From Polaribacter sp. HaHaR_3_91 (GTDB lineage Bacteria; Bacteroidota; Bacteroidia; Flavobacteriales; Flavobacteriaceae): a DNA stretch of 64,000 nt. Under the pieces are notes generated by a model. It was not told the DNA's origin, did no database searches, and worked only from the letters and a program-made list of their open reading frames with translations. The position numbers and the translations under genes were made by a program. This document shows positions 34,815 through 44,051 of this stretch, piece by piece. The stretch is from contig NZ_CP058986.1 in the NCBI RefSeq assembly GCF_019278525.1, forward strand, positions 1,302,001 through 1,366,000, in the 5' to 3' direction. Every line of letters begins with the position of its first letter. The first letter of the stretch is position 1.

Positions 34815-35297
34815 TTAATTAATTAACTTCCCGTTTTCATAATTTTCTTGTTTTGTTAATTTACCATTTTCATTAAAATATTTCCATTCTCCTATTTTTT
34901 TCATTTTTTTATAAGTACCAATTTTCATAGGTTTTCCATTAGCATAAAATTTTTGAAAATATCCATCAACAATTCCGTTATCATAGTTTGCTATTAAAAT
35001 AATATTTCCATTTGGGTGATATTTAGTCAAGCTTTTATTTTTAAGGTTTTCTAATGGAAAGGTTGTTAATTTATACAAGTCGCCATTTTCTGTATATTCT
35101 TGAATAGTGAATTTTTCTAAACTCCTAAATTTTATTTTTTTAAGTATTTTAGTTGAATTGTATTCTCTTATAGTATCTCCAATATTTGGGATTACTTCTT
35201 TTTCAGCCCCATAAGTAATCGTTATTGCTTTTTGTTCTTGGCCAAAAGAGAATGCAGAACATAAGATTATCATTATTAATGCAATCGTTTTTCTCAT
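34815..35297 (-). CDS. MORN-2/YwqK-like repeat protein with signal peptide
   Basis: The 160-residue protein has a signal peptide (FSFGQ) and then repeated units of the type YHPNGN, YANGKPMKIG and FNENGKLTKQENYENG, the pattern of MORN-2 repeats. Homologues are often labelled YwqK antitoxin component, but nothing here shows a toxin partner. The gene is last in a BASS-acyltransferase-YwqK run with gaps of 11 to 13 nt. Periplasmic or surface location is likely. Confidence 0.75.
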   Translation of the reverse strand: MRKTIALIMIILCSAFSFGQEQKAITITYGAEKEVIPNIGDTIREYNSTKILKKIKFRSLEKFTIQEYTENGDLYKLTTFPLENLKNKSLTKYHPNGNIILIANYDNGIVDGYFQKFYANGKPMKIGTYKKMKKIGEWKYFNENGKLTKQENYENGKLIN

Positions 35298-35308
35298 TTT
35301 TTTTTATT

Positions 35309-36367
35309 TTAAGAGTTAGCTTCTGTATTTGTTGGTGACAACTTGCTATATATAAATATTATAAAACAGCTAAAAGTAAAATAAAAGAGTCCTATTTTGT
35401 TGTCAAAGAAATACGAAACTATAAAAGCTTGGAGTGCATAAAAAACAGGTAAAATAAACAAGTTATAGGTAAACCTAAAAGTATCTACAAAATCGATATC
35501 CGGATTTTTTTTCGCTTGCTTTTTATAAATTATATAATGAATCAAACTATTTAGGAGAATTAAATAGTACAACGGTTTTAAATAGTTTTTAGAGCCTTCT
35601 TTTTTAGGTGGAAATGTATTTGTCTTAATCATCTCTTGTACTTTTTTTACTTCTGTAAAATCTACTTGCGCATCATTTAGCTTCGTTAAAATAGTATCAT
35701 AATTTTCATCTTTTTCTACATGAACAGAGAGTCCTTTTAATTGATTTACAACTTCGTTTTTTAAAATGTTAATAGATTTACTAGGGATATTGTTTGCGTA
35801 AATTTCACTAGCATTAATAGGTGCTCCATAATGCAGCGCTACTTTACAAGGAAAGTGAGATGCATTTTGATACGTAAGTCCAACAGGTACTACTTGTATC
35901 TGTAAATCAGGATATTTTTCAATAGCTCCATATACAATTCTAGTAAAACCTTTACTTAAAGGTCTTACGGTTCTGTCTCTACAATCGCTACCTTCTGGGA
36001 AAATCATTAAAGATTTTCCTCTATTAAAAATGTCATAACATTTATTAAAAACTTCCTCGTTTTTTGCCAATTGATCGATGCCGTCTCGCATTCTATAAAT
36101 GGCTATTAGATTTAAAGAATTTAGAATTTTTTCTATAATTGGGTTTTTAAAAGCAGCCGCTTTTACTAAAAAATAACTAGCTCTTGGGTTATTAGTAGTT
36201 ACAATTAAAGGATCTATCAATCCGTTTGGGTGGTTTATAGCAAAAAGTACAGCTCCTTTTTTTGGTACGTTTTTTAAACCCACTACTTTTATTTCTTTTG
36301 TGTAAAAAAAGAGTCCGAGTTTAACGTACAAACGCACTAAACGAAACCATATTTGTGAAATTTCCAT
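35309..36367 (-). CDS. Membrane-associated 1-acyl-glycerol-3-phosphate-type acyltransferase
   Basis: The first half is a PlsC-type acyltransferase domain: NHPNGLIDP at 45-53 and FPEGSDCRDRTV further on. His46 and Asp52 are separated by five residues, not the usual four of the HX4D motif; this form occurs in GAT-type glycerol-3-phosphate acyltransferases. The C-terminal 80 residues hold two to three hydrophobic segments, so the enzyme is membrane-bound. It probably acylates glycerol phosphate or lysophosphatidate. The acyl donor and position are unknown. Confidence 0.87.
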   Translation of the reverse strand: MEISQIWFRLVRLYVKLGLFFYTKEIKVVGLKNVPKKGAVLFAINHPNGLIDPLIVTTNNPRASYFLVKAAAFKNPIIEKILNSLNLIAIYRMRDGIDQLAKNEEVFNKCYDIFNRGKSLMIFPEGSDCRDRTVRPLSKGFTRIVYGAIEKYPDLQIQVVPVGLTYQNASHFPCKVALHYGAPINASEIYANNIPSKSINILKNEVVNQLKGLSVHVEKDENYDTILTKLNDAQVDFTEVKKVQEMIKTNTFPPKKEGSKNYLKPLYYLILLNSLIHYIIYKKQAKKNPDIDFVDTFRFTYNLFILPVFYALQAFIVSYFFDNKIGLFYFTFSCFIIFIYSKLSPTNTEANS

Positions 36368-36380
36368 ATAATTTTAATAA

Positions 36381-37292
36381 TTATTTTAAAGATGATTTTC
36401 TGCCCCAATAAGTCGCTAATGCCATGCCAGAAAAGACATCCCAAACTCCCCAAAAAGCAGCCAATAAAGCCATTCCTCCTAAACCTTCAAAGAAACCAAA
36501 AATTAGTAACAAACCTAATCCTCCATTTTGGATACCAGTTTCCATAGCGATTGTTTTACAATCTTTTTTATTCAATTTAAAACTTTTTGCGGTATAAAAC
36601 CCTAAAATGTAGGCAAAAATATTATGAAAAATAACCAAGAATAGCACGTGGTGAATATGATGTATAAAAACGTCTAAATTCTGAGAAAACGCAATAAAAA
36701 TTAAAGCGATAAAAACCAACATGGACAATGGTTTTAAGACTTTTTCAATCTTTTGAGCCATTTCAGAGTGGTAGTGTTTAATAACCATTCCAAGAATTAA
36801 AGGGATTCCTAAAATTATAGAAACGAGTTTAAATAAATCATACGGATTTAAAGAAACTGTTTTTAAAATTATATTGGTTGGTTCATATAAACTTCCCCAA
36901 AACTGTAAATTAAGAGGCGTCATTATAATACAAATTAAGGTTGCAAAAGCTGTTAAACTTACAGATAAAGCTGCATTTCCTCCAGCCATTTTACTGAAAA
37001 AGTTTGAAACATTTCCACCAGGACACGCAGCAATCATCATCATCCCTAATGCAAAACTAGGATGCGGTTTTAGTATTAAAATAATTAAAAATGTTGCTGC
37101 AGGTAATAAAATAAATTGTGATAAAACACCTACAAAAACGATTTTAGGATTTTTAAAAAGCCTTTTAAAGTCTTCTACTGAAATACCCAAAGCAACGCCA
37201 AACATAATAATGGCAATGGCTATGTTTAAAACCCATAAACCACTCTCATCAAAGTTTATTTTAATATCGTCTATATCTATGTTGTTTTGCAT
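36381..37292 (-). CDS. Bile acid:sodium symporter (BASS) family transporter
   Basis: The 303-residue protein has about nine to ten hydrophobic segments from residue 20 on. AACPGGNVSNFFSKMAGGNAAL is the signature region with the sodium-binding and crossover residues, and ETGIQNGGLGLLL is the second repeat half. The family moves organic anions with Na+, which suits a marine organism. The substrate is unlikely to be bile acids here and cannot be named. First gene of the run toward the acyltransferase. Confidence 0.9.
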   Translation of the reverse strand: MQNNIDIDDIKINFDESGLWVLNIAIAIIMFGVALGISVEDFKRLFKNPKIVFVGVLSQFILLPAATFLIILILKPHPSFALGMMMIAACPGGNVSNFFSKMAGGNAALSVSLTAFATLICIIMTPLNLQFWGSLYEPTNIILKTVSLNPYDLFKLVSIILGIPLILGMVIKHYHSEMAQKIEKVLKPLSMLVFIALIFIAFSQNLDVFIHHIHHVLFLVIFHNIFAYILGFYTAKSFKLNKKDCKTIAMETGIQNGGLGLLLIFGFFEGLGGMALLAAFWGVWDVFSGMALATYWGRKSSLK

Positions 37293-37440
37293 TTATTTAA
37301 ATTAGTTTCAAAGTTTCAAAGTTTCTGGTTTTCTTGGTTCAAAAAATCTTGTTTTAAATTTTATTTTTTCTAGCAAAGTTGCAAAGGCTAAAAGTTTTTT
37401 ATTTTTGCTAACTGCTAACTGCTAACTGCTAACTGCTAAC
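37293..37440 (-). repeat. Intergenic spacer related to the one at 38833-38905
   Basis: On the plus strand it starts TTTAAATTAGTTTCAAAGTTTC, has an 8-nt AGTTTCAA repeat, then GCAAAGTTGCAAAG and TTTTTTATTTTTGCTAA. The spacer at 38833 has the same blocks in the same order. It also contains the heptamer array at its right end. Confidence 0.55.
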
Positions 37441-37441
37441 T
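37407..37441. repeat. Heptamer tandem array, five copies of GCTAACT
   Basis: Five exact GCTAACT units run back to back. The last base of the array is the first base of the reversed stop codon of the DUF4159 gene. Confidence 0.95.
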
Positions 37442-38082
37442 TAATTCTTAAAAGCAAACTCAATAATGTTCGCCCCCATTTTTAACGCAGTTTCTCTTAC
37501 ACTTTTTGGGTTATTGTGTATAATTTCATCTTCCCAACCATCGCTTAAATCTGTTTCATAATCGTAAAAAACAACCAACCTTCCTTTGTAAAACAAACCA
37601 AAACCTTGGGCAGGTTTTTTATTGTGTTCATGAATTTTTGGAATCCCGTTAGGGAATTTAAAAGTCTGATTAAAAATAGGATGATTGGTCGGGATTTCTT
37701 TAAACTCTAAATTCGGAAAAACTTTCTTTAATTCTCTTCGTATAAATTTATCTAATCCGTAATTGTCTGAAATATGTAAAAATCCCCCAGAAATTAAGTA
37801 ATTTTTTAAGTTGTTCGCGTCATCATCAGAAAACAATACATTTCCATGCCCCGTCATAAAGATGATAGGGTAGCTAAAAAGATCTTCACTATTAATATTT
37901 ACGGCTTGTGGATCTTTAGAAATATTGGTTCCAATATTTTTGTTTGCAAAGTCTACTAAATTAGGAATTGCTGTTGGGTTTGCGTACCAATCTCCACCGC
38001 CATTGTATTTTAAAATGGCAACATCCTGTGCATTTGTAGAGAAGATAAGGAAAATTAATACTAGAACTAAAGTTTGCTTCAT
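37441..38082 (-). CDS. DUF4159 domain protein with signal peptide
   Basis: The 213-residue protein has a signal peptide (FSTNAQ) and then a DUF4159 domain, with ILKYNGGGDWYANP at the start, PIIFMTGHGN, FLHISDNYG and KIHEHNKKPAQGFGLFYKGRLVVFYDY. The family is thought to have a glutamine-amidotransferase-like fold and is of unknown function. The upstream TTG at 38085 is ignored; ATG at 38082 starts a good signal peptide. Confidence 0.87.
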   Translation of the reverse strand: MKQTLVLVLIFLIFSTNAQDVAILKYNGGGDWYANPTAIPNLVDFANKNIGTNISKDPQAVNINSEDLFSYPIIFMTGHGNVLFSDDDANNLKNYLISGGFLHISDNYGLDKFIRRELKKVFPNLEFKEIPTNHPIFNQTFKFPNGIPKIHEHNKKPAQGFGLFYKGRLVVFYDYETDLSDGWEDEIIHNNPKSVRETALKMGANIIEFAFKN

Positions 38083-38121
38083 CAATTATTTTAGTGAGAA
38101 TTGAAAGCAATATAGTAAAAA

Positions 38122-38832
38122 TTACTGATTGATAAACGAAATGGTATTTACAGCTACTAATGCAGCAGTTTCTGTACGCAATCTACTTTCTCCTAAAGAT
38201 ATAGGAATCATATTTTTTACCAAACATTTTTTAATTTCATCACTAGAAAAATCGCCTTCAGGACCAATTAAAATGGTCGTTTTTTCTGAAGGTTTTATAA
38301 CGGATTGTAATAAGTTTTTATCTTTTTGATCTTCGCAGTGTGCAATACAAACGTTACCTTTAAAATCTTGTTTTATAAAATCATTCAATTTTACTGGTTC
38401 ATTCAATTTAGGAAGCGTGAATTTTAAAGATTGCTTCATGGCAGACTGAATAATTTTTTCGAAACGTTCTAGCTTTACAACTCTACGTTCTGAATTAGAA
38501 CAAATAATTGGTGTAATCTCATCGATACCAATTTCTGTTGCTTTTTCTAAAAACCATTCAATTCTGTCATTTAATTTGGTAGGAGCAATGGCAATATGGA
38601 GGTAATAATTCCATGGTTTAGGTTTTTCTTCAAAACCAATAACTTCTGCCAAACATTTTTTGTCGCTTGCAAGTATAATTTTTACATCAAACAAAAAGCC
38701 TTTACCGTTTGTAATTTTAAGAATGTCATTTTCTTTTTTACGTAAAACACGTACAATATGTTTACTCTCAATTTTATCGAATGTGAGTTGAGTGGTTTCT
38801 GTAGAAATTTCAGAATTATAAAATAATTGCAT
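38122..38832 (-). CDS. rsmE: 16S rRNA m3U1498 methyltransferase
   Basis: The 236-residue protein is a SPOUT-type RNA methyltransferase. The knot motifs are LIGPEGDFSSDEI and PISLGESRLRTETA near the C-terminus. The N-terminal 70 residues form a PUA-like RNA-binding domain. It methylates U1498 of 16S rRNA with S-adenosylmethionine. Confidence 0.95.
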   Translation of the reverse strand: MQLFYNSEISTETTQLTFDKIESKHIVRVLRKKENDILKITNGKGFLFDVKIILASDKKCLAEVIGFEEKPKPWNYYLHIAIAPTKLNDRIEWFLEKATEIGIDEITPIICSNSERRVVKLERFEKIIQSAMKQSLKFTLPKLNEPVKLNDFIKQDFKGNVCIAHCEDQKDKNLLQSVIKPSEKTTILIGPEGDFSSDEIKKCLVKNMIPISLGESRLRTETAALVAVNTISFINQ

Positions 38833-38905
38833 TTTTTAAATTAGTTTCAAGGTTCTTTTTTCTCGCAAAGACGCAAAGTTTTTTAATTTTGCTTTTGCTA
38901 ATGAT
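38833..38905 (-). repeat. Intergenic spacer related to the one at 37293-37440
   Basis: It holds TTTAAATTAGTTTCAAGGTTC, CTCGCAAAGACGCAAAG and TTTTTTAATTTTGCTTTTGCTAA in the same order as the other spacer. Both lie between the start of one minus-strand gene and the end of the next. Confidence 0.55.
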
Positions 38906-40027
38906 TTACTGAATACTCTTTCGATATGTTCTTCGTCTTTTATGCGTTACAGGATCAAAGTTTTCCCATAATTTTTTAATAGCTTCATTGTCTTCTAACT
39001 CGGGAGTTCTAATACAATTTTCGATGCCTAGAGGTGCAAAAGTTTTTGTGTATTGATCAAATATAATGGCGTGTACACCTTTATTTTGATAATCTGGATG
39101 CACACCAATTAAATAAAATGTAACATCTTTAGAGTGCTTTCTTGCTTTTAATAAGTGAAACAATCCGAATGGAAATAACTTTCCGTTTGCTTTTTGTAAA
39201 GCTTCCGAGAAAGAGGGCATTACAATGGCAAAAGCTACTAATTTATTATTTTCATCAACCACAAATTTTATATATTCTGGATTGATAAAGCTGATGTATT
39301 TCTTCTTGAAAAAAGCAATTTGAGAATCAGAAATTGGCACAAAAGAAGACAGTTTAGAGTAGGAAGCACTAAAAACCTCAAACATTTCATCTACGTAAGG
39401 TAAAATGTCTTTTGTCTTTGTAAAATCTAAGGCTTTTAATTTAAAACGTCTTTTTAAAATGTTACTTATTCTATCAAAATAAACACCATCAACATTTTTA
39501 AATTTGAATTTATTTTCTAAATATTCCTTCTCTTTTACAAAACCTAATTGCTCTAAATGGTCTTTATAGTAAGGATGATTGTACCAGGTAATCATGGTAC
39601 CAATATGGTCGAAACCTTCTGTTAAAACACCCGTTTTATCTAGGTTGTTAAAACCTATTGGTCCTTCTATATATTCTAAGTTATTTTCTAATCCTATTTC
39701 TCTAACTTTCTCCAATAGAGCTTTACTTACTTCAATATCATCAATAACATCAAACCAACCAAAACGCATTTTTTTAATTTGTTGTTTTTCAACCTCAAAC
39801 CAATTGATTATTGCAATAACTCTTCCTACAATTTTGCCATCTCTTAAAGCAACAAAGAACTGCGCATCTGCATTTTCAAAAACAGGGTTTTTTGCTGGAT
39901 CAAAATTGTCTATTTCATCTTTAATAATAGGAGGAACCCAATATTTATGGTCTTTATATAACGAAAAAGGAAATGTTACAAATTGTTTCATTTCCTTTTT
40001 GGTGGTCATTTTTTTAATTGTAATCAT
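38906..40027 (-). CDS. GNAT-superfamily protein, function unknown
   Basis: The 373-residue protein has a GNAT-like N-terminal part (FFVALRDGKIVGRVIAIIN) and a second one near the C-terminus with the acetyl-CoA-binding pattern LIGVHPDYQNKGVHAI. It looks like a tandem GNAT protein. Homologues in Bacteroidetes are often labelled hypothetical or GTP cyclohydrolase without support. The acceptor is unknown. No signal peptide. Confidence 0.78.
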   Translation of the reverse strand: MITIKKMTTKKEMKQFVTFPFSLYKDHKYWVPPIIKDEIDNFDPAKNPVFENADAQFFVALRDGKIVGRVIAIINWFEVEKQQIKKMRFGWFDVIDDIEVSKALLEKVREIGLENNLEYIEGPIGFNNLDKTGVLTEGFDHIGTMITWYNHPYYKDHLEQLGFVKEKEYLENKFKFKNVDGVYFDRISNILKRRFKLKALDFTKTKDILPYVDEMFEVFSASYSKLSSFVPISDSQIAFFKKKYISFINPEYIKFVVDENNKLVAFAIVMPSFSEALQKANGKLFPFGLFHLLKARKHSKDVTFYLIGVHPDYQNKGVHAIIFDQYTKTFAPLGIENCIRTPELEDNEAIKKLWENFDPVTHKRRRTYRKSIQ

Positions 40028-40057
40028 ATTACAAAAATAGTATTTCTAATGGTTATT

Positions 40058-41194
40058 TTAATCTTCTTCTACTTCTTTCTCAAGCTCTTTAATTTCTCTT
40101 TCTAATTTTTCTATATCTGTTTCTTCTTTTGCTTTTTTCTTACCAAACAAACCTAAGAAACCTCCTTTTTTCTCTTTTGTAGAAGTCCTTTTTCTACTTC
40201 TTTTTCTAACTGATTTTTTCTTGTCTTTTTTCTTGAAAACACTAAATATTCTAGAGAAAAAACCGTTTTGTTTTTTATTGTACCTACTAATTGGCGTGTC
40301 TTTAATCACTTGACCGCTATCGTCTAAATCTGTATAAGAATCAGAATGAGTATCTATTCTATAAGAGATACCAAAACCTCCGTAAAAGCCTTGGGATTTT
40401 CCTTCTTTTAGAAATCTTGCTGAGGTATTTAGTTGGAAATCTTCATTAATAAGATAGGCTAATCCTGCTCCTATGTTTAAATTATTTTGTTCTTTTTTAA
40501 AAATTGCTTGGTGTTCTATAAAACCAGACCAATTGTAGTTTAGATTCTGTGTTGCAGTAATGATATATGAAAGTTCAAAGAAGTCGGTTCCTATTTTATC
40601 GTAATATCCATTGTAAACGATATTAAATCGATCTGTAATATTTTGCTGTAATAAAACGCCTAATTTAGGTGAAATGCTTTCTGTTTTATATAGATCATCT
40701 ACAACATCTGTATTTATTCCTAAATACAAAGCAACAGAAGGAATTAATCGCTTTTTATCAAAAGCATGCCTTTTTCTCCAACTTCTAACTTCTTTTGTTT
40801 TATCAGTATATTCTGGTTGAAATAACAAGTATTTTGCACCGATTGTAAATTTACTTAACCCAGAATTTGAATATTGCGATGTGAAAACATTATGGAATGT
40901 TACTTCGTCTTTTTGATATGTTAACTGCGCATTTAATTCTAATTTTTCAAGAAAAAAACTTGTTCTAAAAAGTAAATCTGCTCCAAAAGATTCTGGTATA
41001 GAAAAAGTAGGCTCTATACTGGTGTTTTTGTAGAAAACATTTGTCTCAAATTGATATACGCCAGTACCAACACTGTATGGACTTTCTGAAAAACCAGGTT
41101 TGTTAGAGTTTATTACATCGGTGTATTGTGCTTGTGTAGAGCTACTTATAAATACGATGAGGGTAATAAAAAATTTCAGGAAAAAGTTTTTCAT
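40058..41194 (-). CDS. Outer-membrane beta-barrel-type protein with charged C-terminal tail
   Basis: The 378-residue protein has a signal peptide (SSTQAQ). Residues about 20-285 carry alternating amphipathic strands and end like a barrel (GFYGGFGISYRID); homologues are named transporter or MetA-pathway phenol degradation-like. After that comes an odd tail of about 90 residues. It has two similar blocks, GFFSRIFSVFKKKDKKK and GGFLGLFGKKKAKEE, with a basic stretch between them, and ends in a predicted coiled coil rich in Glu, Lys and Leu. The tail is unlike a usual barrel and could reach into the periplasm. Confidence 0.75.
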   Translation of the reverse strand: MKNFFLKFFITLIVFISSSTQAQYTDVINSNKPGFSESPYSVGTGVYQFETNVFYKNTSIEPTFSIPESFGADLLFRTSFFLEKLELNAQLTYQKDEVTFHNVFTSQYSNSGLSKFTIGAKYLLFQPEYTDKTKEVRSWRKRHAFDKKRLIPSVALYLGINTDVVDDLYKTESISPKLGVLLQQNITDRFNIVYNGYYDKIGTDFFELSYIITATQNLNYNWSGFIEHQAIFKKEQNNLNIGAGLAYLINEDFQLNTSARFLKEGKSQGFYGGFGISYRIDTHSDSYTDLDDSGQVIKDTPISRYNKKQNGFFSRIFSVFKKKDKKKSVRKRSRKRTSTKEKKGGFLGLFGKKKAKEETDIEKLEREIKELEKEVEED

Positions 41195-41315
41195 AAATTA
41201 AGATAATATATTATTGGCAGTAACTACCTATTACACAAACATAGTATAAAAATGCTATTTTATAAAAGCAAACGATACTTTTTTGAGTTTAAGAAAGTTT
41301 TATAGTTTGTAAACG

Positions 41316-41344
41316 CTCCAATTGTATTCAAATTGTTATTTTTG
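41316..41344 (+). promoter_or_regulatory. Promoter of the DUF4834-YfhO-glycosyltransferase operon
   Basis: A -33 TTTG (41316-41319) and a -7 TATTTTTG (41337-41344) are spaced 17 nt. The predicted start is about 25 nt before the ATG at 41373. It is the best complete promoter I saw. Confidence 0.7.
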
Positions 41345-41372
41345 ATTGATTTTTTTATAAATAAATATTTGA

Positions 41373-41639
41373 ATGGGATTATTAAGAACCATAGCTATTA
41401 TTGTTTTTTGCTATTATGCGTTTAAGTTTTTAGCAAAATTATTCGCACCTTTTTTAATTAAAAAGGCTGCTGAAACAATTAAAAAGAAAGCAGAACAGCA
41501 ATACGGTGGCGGACAACAACAAGAACCGCAAAAAAATACTGTGCCAGAAGGGAAAACAGTAATCGATAAAACTCCAGGGAATCAACAGCAAAGTAAAAAT
41601 TCTGTTGGTGAATATGTGGATTTTGAGGAAATAGATTAA
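41373..41639 (+). CDS. DUF4834-type small membrane protein
   Basis: The 88-residue protein has one N-terminal hydrophobic segment (about 4-27), then a Lys-rich amphipathic helix and a Gln/Pro-rich disordered part, ending EYVDFEEID. This is the flavobacterial DUF4834 pattern. The function is unknown. It is the first gene of the operon, 3 nt before the YfhO gene. Confidence 0.8.
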   Translation: MGLLRTIAIIVFCYYAFKFLAKLFAPFLIKKAAETIKKKAEQQYGGGQQQEPQKNTVPEGKTVIDKTPGNQQQSKNSVGEYVDFEEID

Positions 41640-41642
41640 TTT

Positions 41643-44051
41643 ATGAAGTTTACTAAAATTTTACCATACATCGGTGCTGTTGCAATTTTTGCTTTGGTAT
41701 CAATTATCTATTTTCATCCTGTTTTAAAAGGTGAGAAGCTAAACCAATCTGATATTACTCAGTTTACCGGAATGGTAAAAGAGATTAATGATTTTAGAGC
41801 AGATAAAAACACAGAGCCTTATTGGACAGGTGCTTCTTTTAGTGGAATGCCGGCGTACCAAGTAAGTGCTTATTATCCGAATGATTTTGTAAGGGGAATA
41901 GACAGAATTTTACGCTTTTTGCCAAGACCTGCAGATTATACTTTCTTATATTTTTTAAGCTTCTTTGTTTTAATGATGGCTTTGAAAGTAAATTGGAGGT
42001 TGGCTATTTTTGGGTCGCTCGCCTTTGGGTTTTCAACCTATTTAATCATTATTTTTGGAGCAGGACATAATGCAAAAGCACATGCAATTGCTTATATGCC
42101 ATTGATATTAGCTGGATTGTTATGGGTTTTTCAGAAACGATATATTCTTGGTTTTATGGTAACTGGAGTCGCAATGGCTTTAGAAATTTATACAAACCAT
42201 CCTCAGATGACGTATTACCTAGGTTTTGCTTTAATTATTCTAGGAATTGTAGAGTTTATCCATGCTATTAAAGAAAAAATTATTCCGACTTTTATAAAAC
42301 AAGTAGCTATAATTTTTGCAGCAGTTTTATTAGGTATTGGAGCAAATGCACCTCGTTTAATGGCTATGAAAGAATATGCAGATCATAGTACAAGAGGGAA
42401 ATCTGAATTGACTATTACGCCAGATGGGAGTAAAAAAGAAGCTACAAAAGGCTTAGATAAAGCCTATATTACAGAATATAGTTACGCAAAATTAGAGACT
42501 TTTAATTTATTCATTCCTCGTTTTATGGGCGGAGGAACCATAGAAAAATTAGGGGAAGATTCTAATTTTTATCAAATTTTAGAAGAAAAAGCAGGAAGAA
42601 GTGCAGCAAAAGAATACTCTGAACAAGCGCTTACCTATTGGGGAAATCAAAATATTGTAGAAGCACCTGCTTATATTGGTGCTGTAATTTTCTTTCTATT
42701 TTTCTTAGGGATATTTTTGGTAAAAGGACGCTTGAAACAATGGTTGGTTACTGCAACCGTTTTTTCAATTTTAATGAGTTGGGGGAGAAACTTTGATGTT
42801 TTAACCAATTTCTTTATTGATTATTTTCCGTTGTACAATAAATTTAGAGCTGTTTCCTCGATACAAGTAATTGCAGAACTATGTGTGCCTATTTTAGGGA
42901 TACTAGCATTAAAAGAATTCTTTTCGTCTAAGATTTCTTCGGATGAAAAACTAGATGGATTAAAAAAAGCAGTCTATGCTTTTGGAGGATTAATTGTTTT
43001 AGGGTTTTTATTAGCACACGGATTTTCAACTTTTGAAGGAATAAGAGATGCTCAATACAATCAGTTACCGGGTTTAGCAGATGCAATTATTTCTGATAGA
43101 AAATCGATGCTATTAACAGATACATTACGTTCTTTATTTTTAATGATACTTTCTGCAGGTGTTTTATGGATGTTGTTAAAGGATAAATTAAAACAAGGTG
43201 TTGCTATTTTAGCATTAACTGTCTTTTTGTTATTTGATTTAATTTCTGTGGATAAAAAGTACGTAAATGAAGATGATTTTCAATCTGCAAGAAAAATTGA
43301 GAAACCATTTATAGCATCAACAGCAGATAAAATTATTTTACAAGATAAAAGTCATTATAGAGTTGGTAATTTCACTGTAAACCCAATGAATGATGGTAGT
43401 ACATCTTACTTTCATCAATCTATTGGAGGGTATCATGCAGCAAAATTAGGTCGTTATCAAGAGTTATTTGATTTTCAAATTGCCAAAAATAACATGCAAG
43501 TTTTAAACATGTTAAATACTAAATATTTTATTATTGGTAATGATAAAGGAGAGAAGCAATCGCAATTAAACCCAGATGCTAACGGAAATGCTTGGTTTGT
43601 AGAACGTGTAAAAATTGTAGATTCAGCGAATGAAGAAATTCAAGCTTTAGATTCTTTAAATACAAAGAAGGTGGCTGTTTTCTATAACGATGAAGACAAT
43701 CAATCTACTTTTCCTAGAGAAATTGATAGTACTGCCAAAATAGAACTTTTAAATTACGATGTAACAACGTTAACATATCAAGCTAAAACATTGAAAGATC
43801 AGTTTGCTGTTTTTTCTGAAATCTATTATAAAGATGGTTGGAACGCTTATGTTGATGGAAAATTAACGCCGCATGTGCGTGTTAATTATGTGTTACGTGG
43901 AATGACAATTCCTGCAGGAGAGCATACGATCGAATTTAAGTTTGAACCTAAAGTAATTCAGCAAGGAAAAATTATTTCATTAGCTTCTTATGCGTTGTTA
44001 ATTTTAATAACAGCTGGTTGGTTTTTTTACAAAAAGAAGAAAGAAAAATAA
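41643..44051 (+). CDS. YfhO-family polytopic membrane protein
   Basis: The 802-residue protein has about twelve hydrophobic segments in the first two thirds, then a large soluble C-terminal domain starting near 540 and a final membrane segment. PYWTGASFSGMPAYQ and GAGHNAKAHAIAYMP are typical of the YfhO family, a GT-C-like fold proposed to transfer sugars from lipid carriers. Gram-positive YfhO glycosylates lipoteichoic acid, so an envelope glycan role here is plausible. The stop overlaps the next ATG by 1 nt. Confidence 0.85.
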   Translation: MKFTKILPYIGAVAIFALVSIIYFHPVLKGEKLNQSDITQFTGMVKEINDFRADKNTEPYWTGASFSGMPAYQVSAYYPNDFVRGIDRILRFLPRPADYTFLYFLSFFVLMMALKVNWRLAIFGSLAFGFSTYLIIIFGAGHNAKAHAIAYMPLILAGLLWVFQKRYILGFMVTGVAMALEIYTNHPQMTYYLGFALIILGIVEFIHAIKEKIIPTFIKQVAIIFAAVLLGIGANAPRLMAMKEYADHSTRGKSELTITPDGSKKEATKGLDKAYITEYSYAKLETFNLFIPRFMGGGTIEKLGEDSNFYQILEEKAGRSAAKEYSEQALTYWGNQNIVEAPAYIGAVIFFLFFLGIFLVKGRLKQWLVTATVFSILMSWGRNFDVLTNFFIDYFPLYNKFRAVSSIQVIAELCVPILGILALKEFFSSKISSDEKLDGLKKAVYAFGGLIVLGFLLAHGFSTFEGIRDAQYNQLPGLADAIISDRKSMLLTDTLRSLFLMILSAGVLWMLLKDKLKQGVAILALTVFLLFDLISVDKKYVNEDDFQSARKIEKPFIASTADKIILQDKSHYRVGNFTVNPMNDGSTSYFHQSIGGYHAAKLGRYQELFDFQIAKNNMQVLNMLNTKYFIIGNDKGEKQSQLNPDANGNAWFVERVKIVDSANEEIQALDSLNTKKVAVFYNDEDNQSTFPREIDSTAKIELLNYDVTTLTYQAKTLKDQFAVFSEIYYKDGWNAYVDGKLTPHVRVNYVLRGMTIPAGEHTIEFKFEPKVIQQGKIISLASYALLILITAGWFFYKKKKEK

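Noticed and set aside
34815-35297. Toxin-antitoxin module from the YwqK-like gene
   Set aside because: No toxin candidate lies next to it, and the protein has a signal peptide.
37407-37441. Heptamer array as a CRISPR array
   Set aside because: The units are 7 nt with no spacers and no cas genes are nearby.
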